A stretch of 64,000 nucleotides of DNA from Rhizobiales bacterium 62-47 (GCA_001899255.1 MKVX01000005.1:372001-436000), one strand, 5' to 3'. Counted from the first letter of the stretch, positions 45,370-56,339 are shown. Notes: generated from the letters alone by a model not told the origin. Numbers and translations: made by a program.

Positions 45370-45412
45370 ACCGCCGCATGTCGTCCACGCCGGATGCCGA
45401 TGGATATGCTAA

Positions 45413-45994
45413 ATGGTGAGACGTGGGCTTCCCCGGCGTATCGAGACCGCGGACATCATCGTGCCGACCAAGGACGATCACGCGTTATTCGATGACGTCT
45501 TCCTGCCGCATCTTCAGGAAGCTTATCGTCTTGCGCGCTGGCTGACCGGCAACGCCAACGATGCCGAGGATGTGGTGCAGGAGGCTGCGCTGCGCGCCTT
45601 CCGCGCCATCGCGGCTTCGGATGTGGTCAACCCGCGGGCGTGGAGCCTGACCATCGTGCGCAATACCGCTTATAGCTGGCTGATGAAGAACAAGCCGAAG
45701 GATGTCGTCTTCGCCGAGGAATTGAACGATGCCGACCGTCGCCGCCTCGATGACGACCCCCAGGGCCGCACGCCGGAGGATGTTGTCATTCTCAATGCCA
45801 CCGCCGACGAAGTGCACAAGGCGCTGGCTGCGCTGCCCGCGCTGTTTCGCGAGGTCGTGGTTTTGCGCGAGATGCACGAACTGAGCTATCGCGATATCGC
45901 GGCGGTCACAAACCTGCCGATCGGCACCGTGATGTCGCGCCTCGCGCGCGCCCGGCAAATGTTGATCGGGACACTCGGACAGGCCCGGCCATGA
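45413..45994 (+). CDS. ECF-type RNA polymerase sigma factor
   Basis: A 193-residue sigma-70-family factor with region 2 (YRLARWLTGNANDAEDVVQEAALRAFR) and region 4 (LSYRDIAAVTNLPIGTVMSRLARARQML). The linker between them is longer than in minimal ECFs. The start is uncertain: ATG at 45413 or GTG at 45461. Its 3' end overlaps the anti-sigma gene by 4 bases (ATGA), which couples their translation. It follows the Tat phosphoesterase and cupredoxin genes and is likely to control them. Confidence 0.93.
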   Translation: MVRRGLPRRIETADIIVPTKDDHALFDDVFLPHLQEAYRLARWLTGNANDAEDVVQEAALRAFRAIAASDVVNPRAWSLTIVRNTAYSWLMKNKPKDVVFAEELNDADRRRLDDDPQGRTPEDVVILNATADEVHKALAALPALFREVVVLREMHELSYRDIAAVTNLPIGTVMSRLARARQMLIGTLGQARP

Positions 45995-46737
45995 CGCCAT
46001 CCTTGCCAGACAGCGACGACCTGACCCTGCAGGCCTACTGCGACGGCGAACTCGACGCCGCCGCCGCAATTGCGTTCGAGCGTCGTCTGGCCGATGACGC
46101 CGAATTGCGCCGTCGCTGCGATCAGGTGATGGCATTGCGAAACCGATTGCGCAGCCTGTCGCGCGAGATGCCGCCGGGCGATTTCGCGACGCGGATCAGG
46201 GCTGCGGTCGGCAAACCGCCGCAGCATGAACGGCGCTGGCCGTGGCGCGCCATGGCGGCCTGCCTGCTGATCGGGGTGCTGGCGGGCGGCGTGATGACGC
46301 AGATGGCCGAGAACTATCGCCGCGACGATGCCGCGGCCAGCGTCATCGTCGGCAATCATATTCGTGGCGCGCTGGCGCCGCAGTCGTTCGATGTGGCGTC
46401 GTCGGACCGCCATACCGTGAAGCCGTGGTTCGCGGCGCGCGTTGCCGAATCGCCCAAGGTGCCGGATCTCGCACCTGCCGGGTTCGTCCTCGCAGGCGGC
46501 CGTATCGATGTGATCGGGCAGACGCCGGTGCCGACCATCGTCTACAGGCACGCCGCCCATCTGGTCAGCGTCACCGCCCTGCCGAACGACCGGCCGGTCG
46601 GCGCGACGACCATCGCCGGCTACCATCTGCGGAGTTGGCGCGACGGCAGCTTCACCTATGTCGCGGTGTCGGATTTGCCGGAGGCCGATCTGGCGGCGTT
46701 CGAGCGGGCCTTCCTGGCCGAAGCCGGGCAGCTCTGA
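45991..46737 (+). CDS. Membrane anti-sigma factor
   Basis: A 248-residue single-pass membrane protein whose N-terminal cytoplasmic domain (LTLQAYCDGELDAAAAIAFERRLADD) is the usual anti-sigma type, lacking the zinc-binding HxxxCxxC. One TM helix spans about 85-104 (WRAMAACLLIGVLAGGVM) and a periplasmic domain of about 140 residues follows. Overlap with the sigma gene makes it the cognate regulator. The periplasmic domain probably senses the signal; which one is unknown, though the cupredoxin nearby suggests redox or copper. Confidence 0.88.
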   Translation: MTPSLPDSDDLTLQAYCDGELDAAAAIAFERRLADDAELRRRCDQVMALRNRLRSLSREMPPGDFATRIRAAVGKPPQHERRWPWRAMAACLLIGVLAGGVMTQMAENYRRDDAAASVIVGNHIRGALAPQSFDVASSDRHTVKPWFAARVAESPKVPDLAPAGFVLAGGRIDVIGQTPVPTIVYRHAAHLVSVTALPNDRPVGATTIAGYHLRSWRDGSFTYVAVSDLPEADLAAFERAFLAEAGQL

Positions 46738-46768
46738 CGCCTGGCTTTGCTCCCGCCAGATACGACAA

Positions 46769-46786
46769 AGCCGCCTTGCGGCGGCT
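46769..46786 (-). terminator. Possible terminator of tRNA-Gly
   Basis: AGCCGCC, loop TTGC, GGCGGCT form a 7-bp hairpin 35 bp past the tRNA 3' end on the minus strand, followed there by TTTGTCG. The T-run is short, so termination efficiency is uncertain. Confidence 0.45.
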
Positions 46787-46821
46787 GTCGATCGTTGAAA
46801 TCGATATCGATTTGCCAATTC

Positions 46822-46896
<75 letters not shown>

Positions 46897-47260
46897 ATCC
46901 GAGACAATTCGGCGGCGCACCGCCGAGCGGCAGAGCTATGCCAAATGCAGCCCGCGAATGCAACAGCCAGTCGGCCTGTTGCATGCGAATAAAAATGTCG
47001 CCGGAGGTCGCGACGTCGCAATCCGGGCGAATTGGCCGGACAGATTGCCATGCGATCCGGTCCTGGATCGCCGGGTAGTTAGATATCGCATTGATATATA
47101 ATGGAATTTCTCGGATCAGGGTCGTCAGCGCGTGGTTGGCCGGTGAGGCGTTATGGACCGGCGCGCGAAGTTCCGGCGGATTGCAAAATACGCCCGCGCG
47201 CGCCATCTACAGCGACGGCCGTGTTACATCGGGCCACGCAGAACATCAGGTGAGGTTGAC
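46897..47260. other. Intergenic region upstream of tRNA-Gly and of the thioredoxin gene
   Basis: About 360 bases without a supported gene. It must hold the tRNA promoter (minus strand) and the thioredoxin promoter (plus strand). The reading frame of the thioredoxin gene is open back to 47153, but the extension is Arg-rich and has no family similarity. No hairpin terminator or repeat is evident. Confidence 0.4.
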
Positions 47261-48181
47261 GTGACAATCGTAGAGCAGGGCAACGGCGCGGCGCCACCGG
47301 CAGCCGCCGATCTCATCAAGGATACCAGCACGCAGACGTTCATGAAGGACGTCATCGAGGAATCCAGGCGCCAGCCGGTGCTGATCGATTTCTGGGCGCC
47401 GTGGTGCGGCCCATGCAAGCAATTGACGCCGATCATCGAGAAGGCTGTCCGCGCCGCCAAGGGTAGGGTGAAGCTGGTCAAGATGAATATCGACCAGTAC
47501 CCGGACATTCCCGGCCAGATGGGCATCCAGTCGATTCCGGCGGTGATCGCGTTCGTGAATGGCCAGCCCGCCGATGGTTTCATGGGCGCGGTCCCGGAAA
47601 GTCAGGTCACGGCGTTCATCGACAAGCTGACCAAGGGGATGCCGGACCCGGCTGGCGACGTCACCGGGCTGCTGCAGGAGGCCGAGGCCGCGCTGGCGGC
47701 CGGTGACGCCGGCACCGCTGCGTCGATCTATGCCGAGGTGCTGGCCGTCGATGCCACCAACATCGCGGCGCTGGCCGGGCTGGCGCGCTGCTATGCCGAA
47801 ACCGGTGCGCTCGATCAGGCCAAGCAGACGCTGGCGATGGTGCCCGAAGCCAAACGTAACGATGCCGCGGTCAAGGCGGTGCAGGCGGTCATCGATTTAG
47901 CCGAGCAGGCGCAATCGCTCGGCCCGGTGACCGAACTGGAACAGAAAGTCGCCGCAAACCCGCTCGATCATCAGGCGCGATTCGATCTCGCCATCGCGCT
48001 CAATGCCGGTGGCAAGCGCAGCGAAGCGACGCAGCATCTGCTGGAGATCGTCAAGCGGGATCGCAAATGGAACGACGACGGTGCCCGCAAGCAGCTCGTG
48101 CAGTTCTTCGAAGCTTGGGGTGGCGCCGACGAGGCGACTGTCGACGGCCGCCGCCGGTTATCGACAATTCTGTTTGCCTGA
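47261..48181 (+). CDS. Thioredoxin-TPR protein (CnoX/YbbN type)
   Basis: A 306-residue protein read from GTG at 47261, after GGTGAGG. Residues about 20-125 are a thioredoxin domain with active site WC49GPC52 and cis-Pro in QSIPAVIAF. The rest is a helical TPR-like domain (AEAALAAGDAGTAASIYAEVLAVD, ARCYAETGALDQAK). This layout is that of CnoX (YbbN), a chaperedoxin that protects proteins from overoxidation. Unlike E. coli CnoX it keeps both cysteines, as alphaproteobacterial forms do. The Lon-N-domain gene follows. Confidence 0.93.
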   Translation: MTIVEQGNGAAPPAAADLIKDTSTQTFMKDVIEESRRQPVLIDFWAPWCGPCKQLTPIIEKAVRAAKGRVKLVKMNIDQYPDIPGQMGIQSIPAVIAFVNGQPADGFMGAVPESQVTAFIDKLTKGMPDPAGDVTGLLQEAEAALAAGDAGTAASIYAEVLAVDATNIAALAGLARCYAETGALDQAKQTLAMVPEAKRNDAAVKAVQAVIDLAEQAQSLGPVTELEQKVAANPLDHQARFDLAIALNAGGKRSEATQHLLEIVKRDRKWNDDGARKQLVQFFEAWGGADEATVDGRRRLSTILFA

Positions 48182-48197
48182 TATCGGACACGTTGAT

Positions 48198-48224
48198 GGT
48201 TTCGGATCGCTGCGATCCAAAACC
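48198..48224. repeat. Inverted repeat between the thioredoxin and Lon-N genes
   Basis: GGTTTCGGATCG and CGATCCAAAACC pair at 11 of 12 positions around loop CTG. No T-run follows, so it could be a weak terminator, an attenuator or an RNA-processing hairpin. Confidence 0.45.
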
Positions 48225-48250
48225 AGTTTGAGCTAGCATCGGACCGACAC

Positions 48251-48925
48251 ATGCCGATCAATTCCGACTATCGCGGGCCCGGCGAACTGCCTGAAGTAAT
48301 TCCGGTGTTTCCATTGCCCGGTGCACTGCTGCTGCCGCGCGGGCAAATGCCGCTCAATATTTTCGAGCCGCGTTATCTGGCGATGGTCGACGATGCCTTC
48401 CGCGACGGCCACCGCCTGATCGGCATGATCCAGCCGGACGCCGCGCATTCGCGACAGAACAACGAACCCGCCTTGTTTCACGTCGGTTGTGTCGGCCGCA
48501 TCACCCAGCTCGCCGAGTCCGGCGATGGCCGCTACATCCTCGAACTCACCGGCATCTCCCGTTTCAAGGTCGTCGAGGAGATCAAGGCGCTGACGCCGTA
48601 TCGGCAATGCAAGGTGGACTTCTTCGCGTTCATCGACGACTTCACCGCACGCAAGGGCGAGGAAGAGGTCGATCGCGCCGCGCTACTGTCGGCGCTGACG
48701 GCCTTCCTCAAGGTGAACAATCTGAAGGTTGACTGGGAAGGCGTCGAAAGCGCGCCCAACGAGGCGCTGGTCAATGCGCTCGCGATGATGTCGCCGTATG
48801 GCGTGGCGGAAAAGCAGGCCATGCTGGAGGCGCCGGACCTCAAGACCCGTGCCGAGATTCTCATCGCGGTGACCGAGATGGATCTCGCCAAGAAACGCAC
48901 CAGCGGCGATCCGCCGTTGCAATGA
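48251..48925 (+). CDS. Lon N-terminal substrate-binding-domain protein
   Basis: A 224-residue stand-alone version of the Lon protease N-terminal domain (LPEVIPVFPLPGALLLPRGQMPLNIFEPRYLAMV; GCVGRITQLAESGDGRYILELTGISRFKV). It has no AAA or protease domain. Such proteins are common in alphaproteobacteria directly after the CnoX-like thioredoxin gene, suggesting a joint role in proteostasis; their mechanism is not established. Confidence 0.92.
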   Translation: MPINSDYRGPGELPEVIPVFPLPGALLLPRGQMPLNIFEPRYLAMVDDAFRDGHRLIGMIQPDAAHSRQNNEPALFHVGCVGRITQLAESGDGRYILELTGISRFKVVEEIKALTPYRQCKVDFFAFIDDFTARKGEEEVDRAALLSALTAFLKVNNLKVDWEGVESAPNEALVNALAMMSPYGVAEKQAMLEAPDLKTRAEILIAVTEMDLAKKRTSGDPPLQ

Positions 48926-49015
48926 GCGGCGATTCCGGCCATTGCGAAGCGTCCAGAGCTGCCGCGATCGGAATGACGGCGCGCTGCCGACGATAATACG
49001 ACTGGAGAGACTGCC

Positions 49016-49207
49016 ATGACCGCCGACCGTCCGGAATCCACCGTCGATCCCAAGCTGCTGGAGATTCTGGTGTGTCCGGTCACCAAGGGCGCGCTCGAGT
49101 TCGACGCCGCGCGGCAGGAGCTGATTTCGCGCTCCGCCAAGCTGGCCTATCCGATCCGCGACGGCATTCCGATCATGCTGCCGGAAGAAGCCCGCGCCCT
49201 CGACTGA
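49016..49207 (+). CDS. Trm112-like (UPF0434) small protein
   Basis: A 63-residue protein with the Trm112 pattern [17 protein letters not shown] and the ending [18 protein letters not shown]. The zinc-knuckle cysteines are reduced to one in this bacterial UPF0434 subgroup. Trm112 proteins activate methyltransferases in eukaryotes and archaea; the bacterial role is not settled. GGAGAG precedes the ATG. It belongs with the CnoX and Lon-N genes, a frequent alphaproteobacterial trio. Confidence 0.9.
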   Translation: MTADRPESTVDPKLLEILVCPVTKGALEFDAARQELISRSAKLAYPIRDGIPIMLPEEARALD

Positions 49208-49460
49208 GCGCGCCGCCGCGCCACGGCCGAATGCGACTGCCGCATTCGAGGCAAATTCGCGGTTAATTAGCGCGCCAACCTTCATCGCTTGTCAAATGCA
49301 GCGCGACACAGTTCGCCACGCCAAGACCCCATTGGCGACCCGGCGGCGTCGCGTCGCGTTCGCATGAGGGCTGCAAGGCCCGTGGTCCCGATGTGCCTGC
49401 TCAATTCTGCCTGTGCCGGCGCGATCGTCGCGCCACCACCAACTGAATGAGGAAGGGGCC

Positions 49461-50462
49461 ATGCCGAAAATCACCAAATCGCAATTGAAGAGCGTGCTGG
49501 CGACCGCCGACGAGGTTCGCGCCTGGCAAAGCCACGTGCCGCCGGTTCGCACCCGGATTGCCGGCATGCAGGGCAGCCGCCACGCCGTCGAAAAAGTTTT
49601 CACGGCGTCGATGCGCAACGCCAAGGTCGATGTCGAGAAGCTGGCGACCATTCGCAGCAACCATGCCGCCGAACTCAATCGCCTGCTGAAAGCCGAGGAG
49701 GCCGAGGCGCTGAAGGGCTCGGCGAAAGCCAAGACCATGCTGGCCGCCAACATCGCCAGCCGCCGCGAGGCGCTGCAACAGCTGCACAACGTGCCGCTGA
49801 CGCCGGCGCTGCCGACCTTCATCACGCTGACCGAGCCGTTTCTGATCTGGGCGACGCCGCGCAGCAACCTGCTGTCGGACTCGCAGGTGCAACCCTGGGG
49901 CAGCTACGCCAAAATCAAGGTGGCACCGACCTCGGGCGGTTACGAGAAGCTGAGTTTCTATTTCCTCTGGAACAATCCGAGCGACTATCACGCGGTGATC
50001 AACGCCAGCAGCTATCTGGCGCTCAACGGCTACTTCCGCGCCTATGCCGAAGGCAGCCTGTCCTATTTGTGGAACGTCGGCGGCCACACCAGCAGCATGT
50101 ATCTGTCCGCCAGCCTGAATTGCTGGGAGTGGTGGAATCAGCCGCCGACCCTGACGCGCAGCGATACCAAGCCGGTGCTCGAACTGTCGGCCAATGCCGG
50201 CTTCTTCGACGATACGCAAACCAAGACGTTATCCGACGTCGTCGATTTCGAAGTCGATCAGTTCGTCGTGCCGCCGAATGGCGTGGTGGTGTTCGAAGTG
50301 GCGCTCAACATGTCCTACAGCGTCGACGATGGCCATGTGCACATCAACTTCGAGGACGGCGGCCATGAAGTGGTGTGCCCGGCGATTTCCATCGCGCTGT
50401 TGACGCCGCCGGTCGCGACCAATGTCGTCAACGCGACGCATGCCTCGCTGGCGCCGGTGTAG
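49461..50462 (+). CDS. Protein of unknown family (helical N-terminus, beta-rich C-terminus)
   Basis: A 333-residue protein with no domain I recognise. The ATG at 49461 follows the strong AGGAAGGGG, so it is very likely expressed. Residues 1 to about 115 are Ala/Lys/Glu-rich and helical (RSNHAAELNRLLKAEEAEAL). The rest is rich in Trp, Tyr, Ser and alternating hydrophobics, typical of a beta sandwich (KLSFYFLWNNPSDYHAVINAS, SLNCWEWWNQPPTL, GVVVFEVALNMSYSV). There is no signal peptide or TM segment. Neighbours give no clue. A longer frame to 49413 exists but lacks a ribosome binding site. Confidence 0.8.
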   Translation: MPKITKSQLKSVLATADEVRAWQSHVPPVRTRIAGMQGSRHAVEKVFTASMRNAKVDVEKLATIRSNHAAELNRLLKAEEAEALKGSAKAKTMLAANIASRREALQQLHNVPLTPALPTFITLTEPFLIWATPRSNLLSDSQVQPWGSYAKIKVAPTSGGYEKLSFYFLWNNPSDYHAVINASSYLALNGYFRAYAEGSLSYLWNVGGHTSSMYLSASLNCWEWWNQPPTLTRSDTKPVLELSANAGFFDDTQTKTLSDVVDFEVDQFVVPPNGVVVFEVALNMSYSVDDGHVHINFEDGGHEVVCPAISIALLTPPVATNVVNATHASLAPV

Positions 50463-50486
50463 CAACACAGTTGTGGATTAGATTGA

Positions 50487-50615
50487 GGTCATTGCGAGCG
50501 ACAGATCGGCAACGCCTGACGTCGCCGTCACCCTGAGGTGTGTCATGCGAAGCGTGACGCCTCGAAGGGCGACGGCGATCCTTCGAGGCTCGCTACGCTC
50601 GCACCTGAGGATGAC
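50487..50615. repeat. Composite of palindromic repeats
   Basis: A half copy of the GTCATTGCGAGCGAC arm (about 50488-50510) is followed by two REP-type palindromes: 50527-50572 (GTCACCCTGAGGTG to CCTCGAAGGGCGAC) and 50577-50614 (GATCCTTCGAGGCTCGC to CGCACCTGAGGATGAC). They fill the gap between the convergent orphan gene and the UbiH-type gene. Confidence 0.75.
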
Positions 50616-50639
50616 GTTGCCCGCGTCGCGACTCTCCGC

Positions 50640-51860
50640 CTACAGCGCTTCGCCCCTGAGCAGGCGCGGCACCTCGCCGGATAAACCCGCCGCCTGTTTG
50701 ATGAACATGCTCTTCAGCGGCGGCAGGCGATCCACCAGCCCCAGCCCGATGTCGCGCACGCCGCGCAGCAACGTCGATTCGTTCGAGAACAGGAAGTTCA
50801 GCGAGTTGGTGGCGACGCCCATCGCCACAGTGTCGAATCGCCGCCAGCGTTGATAGCGCTCGAGCACATCGGCCTGCCCCGGATCGATGCCGAGCCGCGC
50901 CGCATCGACGATGACTTCGGCCAGCGCCGCGACATCCTTCAGGCCCATGTTGAGGCCTTGTCCGGCAATCGGATGGATGACATGCGCGGCGTCGCCGATC
51001 AGCGCCATGCGATCGGCGATGAACGAACGCGCGACGAAGTAGCCCAGCGGAAACGCGCGCGGTCTGTCGAGCGCCTTGACCTCGCCGAGGTGCAGGCCGA
51101 AACGCTTCTCAAGTTCGGCATGAAATTCGTCGTCGGGCAGCGCGACGATGCGCGCTGCCTCGCGGCGGGATTCGCTCCACACCAGCGACGAGCGTTTGCC
51201 CTTCAGCGGCAAAATGGCAAACGGCCCTGCGGGCAGGAAATGTTCTTCGGCGCGGCCCTGGTGATCGCGCTCATGGCCGACGGTGACGACGATGCCGGAC
51301 TGGTCGTAATCCCAGCCGTGGGTGGCAATGCCCGCGCGCTCGCGCAGTTTCGAACGCGCGCCGTCGGCGGCCACCAGCAGGCTGGCCTCGATGGTACTGC
51401 CGTCGGCGAGCGTCACCGCAATGTGTTCGGGCTGCGCATCATAGGTGGTGACAGCGGTGGCGCGCAGCGTCACGCCGGCGGCCTCCGCGTGCTGCACCAG
51501 CGCGTCGATCAGCAGGCGGTTCTCGACCATGTGCGCGAAGGGTTCGCCCGGCTCGACATTGCCGGCGAAGGTGAGGAACACCGGACGCGTGGCATCTTCG
51601 AGCTTGGAATCGGTCACCACCATATCGAGGATCGGTTGCGCGTCGGGGCCGACGACTTCCCACACGCCGATGGCTTCGAACAACCGGCGGCAGGCGGCGA
51701 CGATGGCGGTCGCGCGCGGATCGCGGCTGGGCCGCGACGCCAGCGCCGGATCGGCAACGATGACCGGGACGTCGGGGCCGAGCCCCTGGCGCAGCGCCAG
51801 TGCCAGCGCCAATCCGGCGAATGCCCCACCGCAGATGACGATGCTTCGTTGTGCCGCCAT
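50640..51860 (-). CDS. UbiH/UbiF/COQ6-family ubiquinone biosynthesis hydroxylase
   Basis: FAD-dependent aromatic hydroxylase of 406 residues in the ubiquinone ring-hydroxylase family. Motifs: FAD-binding IVICGGAFAGLALALALR, the DG region LLVAADGARSKLRERAG, and the second FAD motif MALIGDAAHVIHPIAGQGLNMGLKD with the family's PxxGQGxNxGxxD. Which ring position it hydroxylates (UbiH, UbiF, UbiI or the broad alphaproteobacterial UbiL/UbiM types) cannot be decided from sequence alone. Confidence 0.92.
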   Translation of the reverse strand: MAAQRSIVICGGAFAGLALALALRQGLGPDVPVIVADPALASRPSRDPRATAIVAACRRLFEAIGVWEVVGPDAQPILDMVVTDSKLEDATRPVFLTFAGNVEPGEPFAHMVENRLLIDALVQHAEAAGVTLRATAVTTYDAQPEHIAVTLADGSTIEASLLVAADGARSKLRERAGIATHGWDYDQSGIVVTVGHERDHQGRAEEHFLPAGPFAILPLKGKRSSLVWSESRREAARIVALPDDEFHAELEKRFGLHLGEVKALDRPRAFPLGYFVARSFIADRMALIGDAAHVIHPIAGQGLNMGLKDVAALAEVIVDAARLGIDPGQADVLERYQRWRRFDTVAMGVATNSLNFLFSNESTLLRGVRDIGLGLVDRLPPLKSMFIKQAAGLSGEVPRLLRGEAL

Positions 51861-51951
51861 GGCTTTCGACTCTTCTCACAACTGGACTTGCCAGCGGGTT
51901 ATAGCTGAGCGAAACAGGTTTCCCAACGCTCTAATCGAGTAGCTTTCCATC

Positions 51952-52033
51952 GTCATTGCGAGGGGCGAAGCGACGAAGCAATCCAGGGCTTCCGTGCCAG
52001 AAGACTGGATTGCTTCGCTTCGCTCGCAATGAC
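51952..52033. repeat. Palindromic repeat of the 'GTCATTGCGAG...GAAGCAATCC' family
   Basis: Outer arms GTCATTGCGAGGGGCGAAGC and GCTTCGCTCGCAATGAC, inner arms GAAGCAATCCAG and CTGGATTGCTTC. It lies in the divergent gap between the UbiH-type gene and tesB, only about 40 bp before the tesB ATG. Confidence 0.85.
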
Positions 52034-52075
52034 GGATAGATTGAAGCCCGCATGTGACCAAACCACGGGAATTCC

Positions 52076-52932
52076 ATGTCCAAAAGCCTGATCGATCTGC
52101 TCGCCATCCTCGACCTTGAGCCGATCGAGGTGAACATGTTCCGGGGCACCAGCCCGAAAACCAGCTGGCAGCGGGTGTTCGGCGGTCAGGTGATCGGGCA
52201 GGCGATGGTGGCAGCGTGCCGGACCGTCGAGGGCCGCAAGCCGCATTCGCTGCATTGCTATTTCATTCTGCCCGGCGATCCGCAGATTCCGATTATCTAC
52301 GAGGTCGAACGGCTGCGCGACGGCAAGAGCTATGCGACGCGCCGCGTCACCGCCATCCAGCACGGCCACGCCATCTTCTCGATGATGGTGTCGTTCCATG
52401 CCGAAGAGCAGGGCGCGTTCAATCATCAAGACAAAATGCCGGACGTGCCGACGCCGGACAAACTCACTGCCGAGGAAGTCGCCAAGCAGCCGATGTTCCG
52501 CGAGATGCCGGAATTCATCCGGCGCTATTATGAGTCGGATCGCCCGATCGAATTGCGGCCGGTCGAGCTTGGCCGTTACTTCGGCCAGAAGATCGAGGAT
52601 GGCCGCATCCATATCTGGATTCGCACTGCCGCCAAGCTGCCGGACGATCCGGCGCTGCATATGTGCGCGCTCGCCTATGCTTCGGACTTCTCGCTGCTGG
52701 ATGCGGCGATGGCGCGCTACGGCCGCACGCTGTTCGAGAAGGGCATGATGCCGGCGAGTCTCGATCATGCGATGTGGTTTCATCGGCCGTTCCGCGCCGA
52801 CGAATGGCTGCTCTACGCGCAGGATTCTCCGAGCGCGCAGGACGGTCGCGGCCTGACCCGCGGCCAGATCTTCCGGCCCGATGGCACGCTGGTGGCTTCG
52901 GTGGTGCAGGAAGGCTCGCTGCGCGTGCGGCG

Positions 52933-52936
<4 letters not shown>
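52076..52936 (+). CDS. tesB: Acyl-CoA thioesterase II
   Basis: Double-hotdog thioesterase that hydrolyses acyl-CoA to free acid and CoA. The 286-residue product is exact family length, with VFGGQVIGQAMVAACRTV, HSLHCYFILPGDPQIPIIYEVERLRDGKSYATRRV in the first hotdog, and CALAYASDFSLLDAAM, SLDHAMWFHRPFRADEWLLY in the second, holding the catalytic Asp (ASDFSLL). Its stop codon overlaps that of the convergent gamma-glutamyltransferase gene (shared CTAATAG region). Confidence 0.96.
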
Positions 52937-54681
<1,745 letters not shown>

Positions 54682-54830
54682 TGCTCATGCTCCGGCAAAG
54701 GCCACGATGGGTTGTGTCAGATCGAATTGACGCGTTCAGGTGGTGACGCGTCCGGCTCCTGGGTTCTTAATGCTATATTGGGTTCCGTGCGGTAGGCAAA
54801 AGACCTCAGGGATTCGTGAGGTGGTTCCGC

Positions 54831-56219
54831 ATGTCGGTTGCTGTGGCATCTGAAGTCGACAAGGCAGGTCAGCAATCCGCTTACCCGCCGCGTTCTGCCG
54901 TGGTGGCCTGGATTTTCTTCGACTGGGCCGCGCAGCCTTATTTCACGCTGATCACGACCTTCGTGTTCGCGCCGTATTTCGCCACCTTCGTAGCGGCGAC
55001 ACCGGACCAGGGACAGTCGCTGTGGGGCTTCGCCACGGCCGGCGCCGGTCTGCTGATCGCAATGATGTCGCCGGTACTGGGCGCGATCGCCGACGCCAGC
55101 GGCCGGCGCAAGCCGTGGATCGCGGGCTTCGGCGCGCTGCTGGTGATCGGTTCCAGCCTGATGTGGATCGGCAAGCCGGGCGATCCCAGCATCATCGTGC
55201 CGCTGCTGATCGCCTACGGCATCGCGACCGTCGGCGTCGAGTTCGCGACCGTGTTCAACAACGCCATGATGCCCTCGCTGGTGCCGCCGGAAAAAATCGG
55301 CCGGCTCTCCGGCACCGGCTGGGCCACCGGCTATATCGGCGGCATTCTCAGCCTGATCCTCGTGCTCGGATTTCTCGCGGCCAATCCGGATACTGGCCGC
55401 ACCATGCTCGGTATCACACCGCTGTTCGGGCTCGATGCCGCCGCCCATGCCGGCGACCGCATCACCGGGCCGCTGACCGCGCTGTGGTTCATCGTCTTCG
55501 TGCTGCCGATGTTCCTGCTGACGCCGGACTTTCCATCCAAGCGCCCGGTGCGCCAGGCGTTGCGCGAAGGCCTGCGCGAATTGCGCCAGACGCTCGGCGA
55601 ACTGCCCAAGCGTAAATCGCTGGCGTCGTTCCTGCTCGCCAACATGGTCTATACGGATGGCCTCGTCTCGCTGTTTGCGTTCGGCGGCATCTATGCGGCC
55701 GGTACCTTTGGCTGGCGCACGATCCAGATCGGCACGTTCGGCATTCTGCTGGCGCTCGCCGGCACCTTCGGCGCCTGGCTCGGCGGCAAGCTGGACGACC
55801 GGCTTGGGCCGAAGCGGGTGATTGCCATCGCCCTGACGTCGCTGCTGTTGTCGATCATCGCCATCCTGCTGGTCGATCGCGATTCGATTCTGTTCGTTCC
55901 GGTGACGCCGCCGCAGCCGGGCGGTGGCTTGTTCGCGGCGCCCGCCGAAAAAGCCTATCTCGTGCTCGGCGGGGTGATCGGCATGATGGGCGGACCGCTG
56001 CAGGCGGCGTCGCGCACGCTGTTGATCCGCATGGCGCCGAAAGATCGCATCACGCAGTACTTCGGGCTGTTCGCCTTGACCGGAAAAGTGACGTCGTTCA
56101 TCGGCCCGCTGTTGATCGGCATCGTCACCGCCGTCACCGCCAGCCAGAAAGCCGGCATGGCGGTGCTGGTGGTGTTCTTCGTCGCAGGCCTCGCGCTGCT
56201 GTCGCGGGTGAAAAACTAA
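54831..56219 (+). CDS. MFS transporter, UMF1/Atg22-like
   Basis: A 462-residue permease with twelve predicted TM helices. It opens with the UMF1-type AWIFFDWAAQPYFTLITTFVFAPYFA and has GAIADASGRRKPWI (MFS loop 2-3) and GKLDDRLGPKRVIAIAL in the second half. Relatives are annotated as UMF1-family and Atg22-like exporters; substrate is unknown. ATG at 54831 follows GAGGTGG; a GTG at 54816 is the alternative. Divergent from ggt. Confidence 0.9.
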   Translation: MSVAVASEVDKAGQQSAYPPRSAVVAWIFFDWAAQPYFTLITTFVFAPYFATFVAATPDQGQSLWGFATAGAGLLIAMMSPVLGAIADASGRRKPWIAGFGALLVIGSSLMWIGKPGDPSIIVPLLIAYGIATVGVEFATVFNNAMMPSLVPPEKIGRLSGTGWATGYIGGILSLILVLGFLAANPDTGRTMLGITPLFGLDAAAHAGDRITGPLTALWFIVFVLPMFLLTPDFPSKRPVRQALREGLRELRQTLGELPKRKSLASFLLANMVYTDGLVSLFAFGGIYAAGTFGWRTIQIGTFGILLALAGTFGAWLGGKLDDRLGPKRVIAIALTSLLLSIIAILLVDRDSILFVPVTPPQPGGGLFAAPAEKAYLVLGGVIGMMGGPLQAASRTLLIRMAPKDRITQYFGLFALTGKVTSFIGPLLIGIVTAVTASQKAGMAVLVVFFVAGLALLSRVKN

Positions 56220-56228
56220 GCCTTCTTC

Positions 56229-56336
56229 ACCTCTCCCTGTAAGGGAGAGGTCGACCGACGTCGCGCAGCGAACGCGGTCGGGTGAGGATCACTGGTCAGA
56301 CCCCCCACCCCGGCCCTCCCCCTTGCAGGGGAGAGA
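56229..56336. repeat. CTCTCCC-type palindromic repeat
   Basis: CTCTCCCTGTAAGGGAGAG (56231-56249) is a tight hairpin, followed by CGACGTCGCGCAGCGAACGCGGTCG and a second arm pair CCCTCCCCCTTGCAGGGGAGAG (about 56313-56335). This is a third intergenic repeat family, distinct from the two main ones. It fills the gap between the convergent MFS and purH genes. Confidence 0.7.
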
Positions 56337-56339
56337 GCA

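Noticed and set aside
56231-56249. Intrinsic terminator after the MFS gene
   Set aside because: The hairpin is good but no T-run follows on either strand, so it is listed as a repeat instead.
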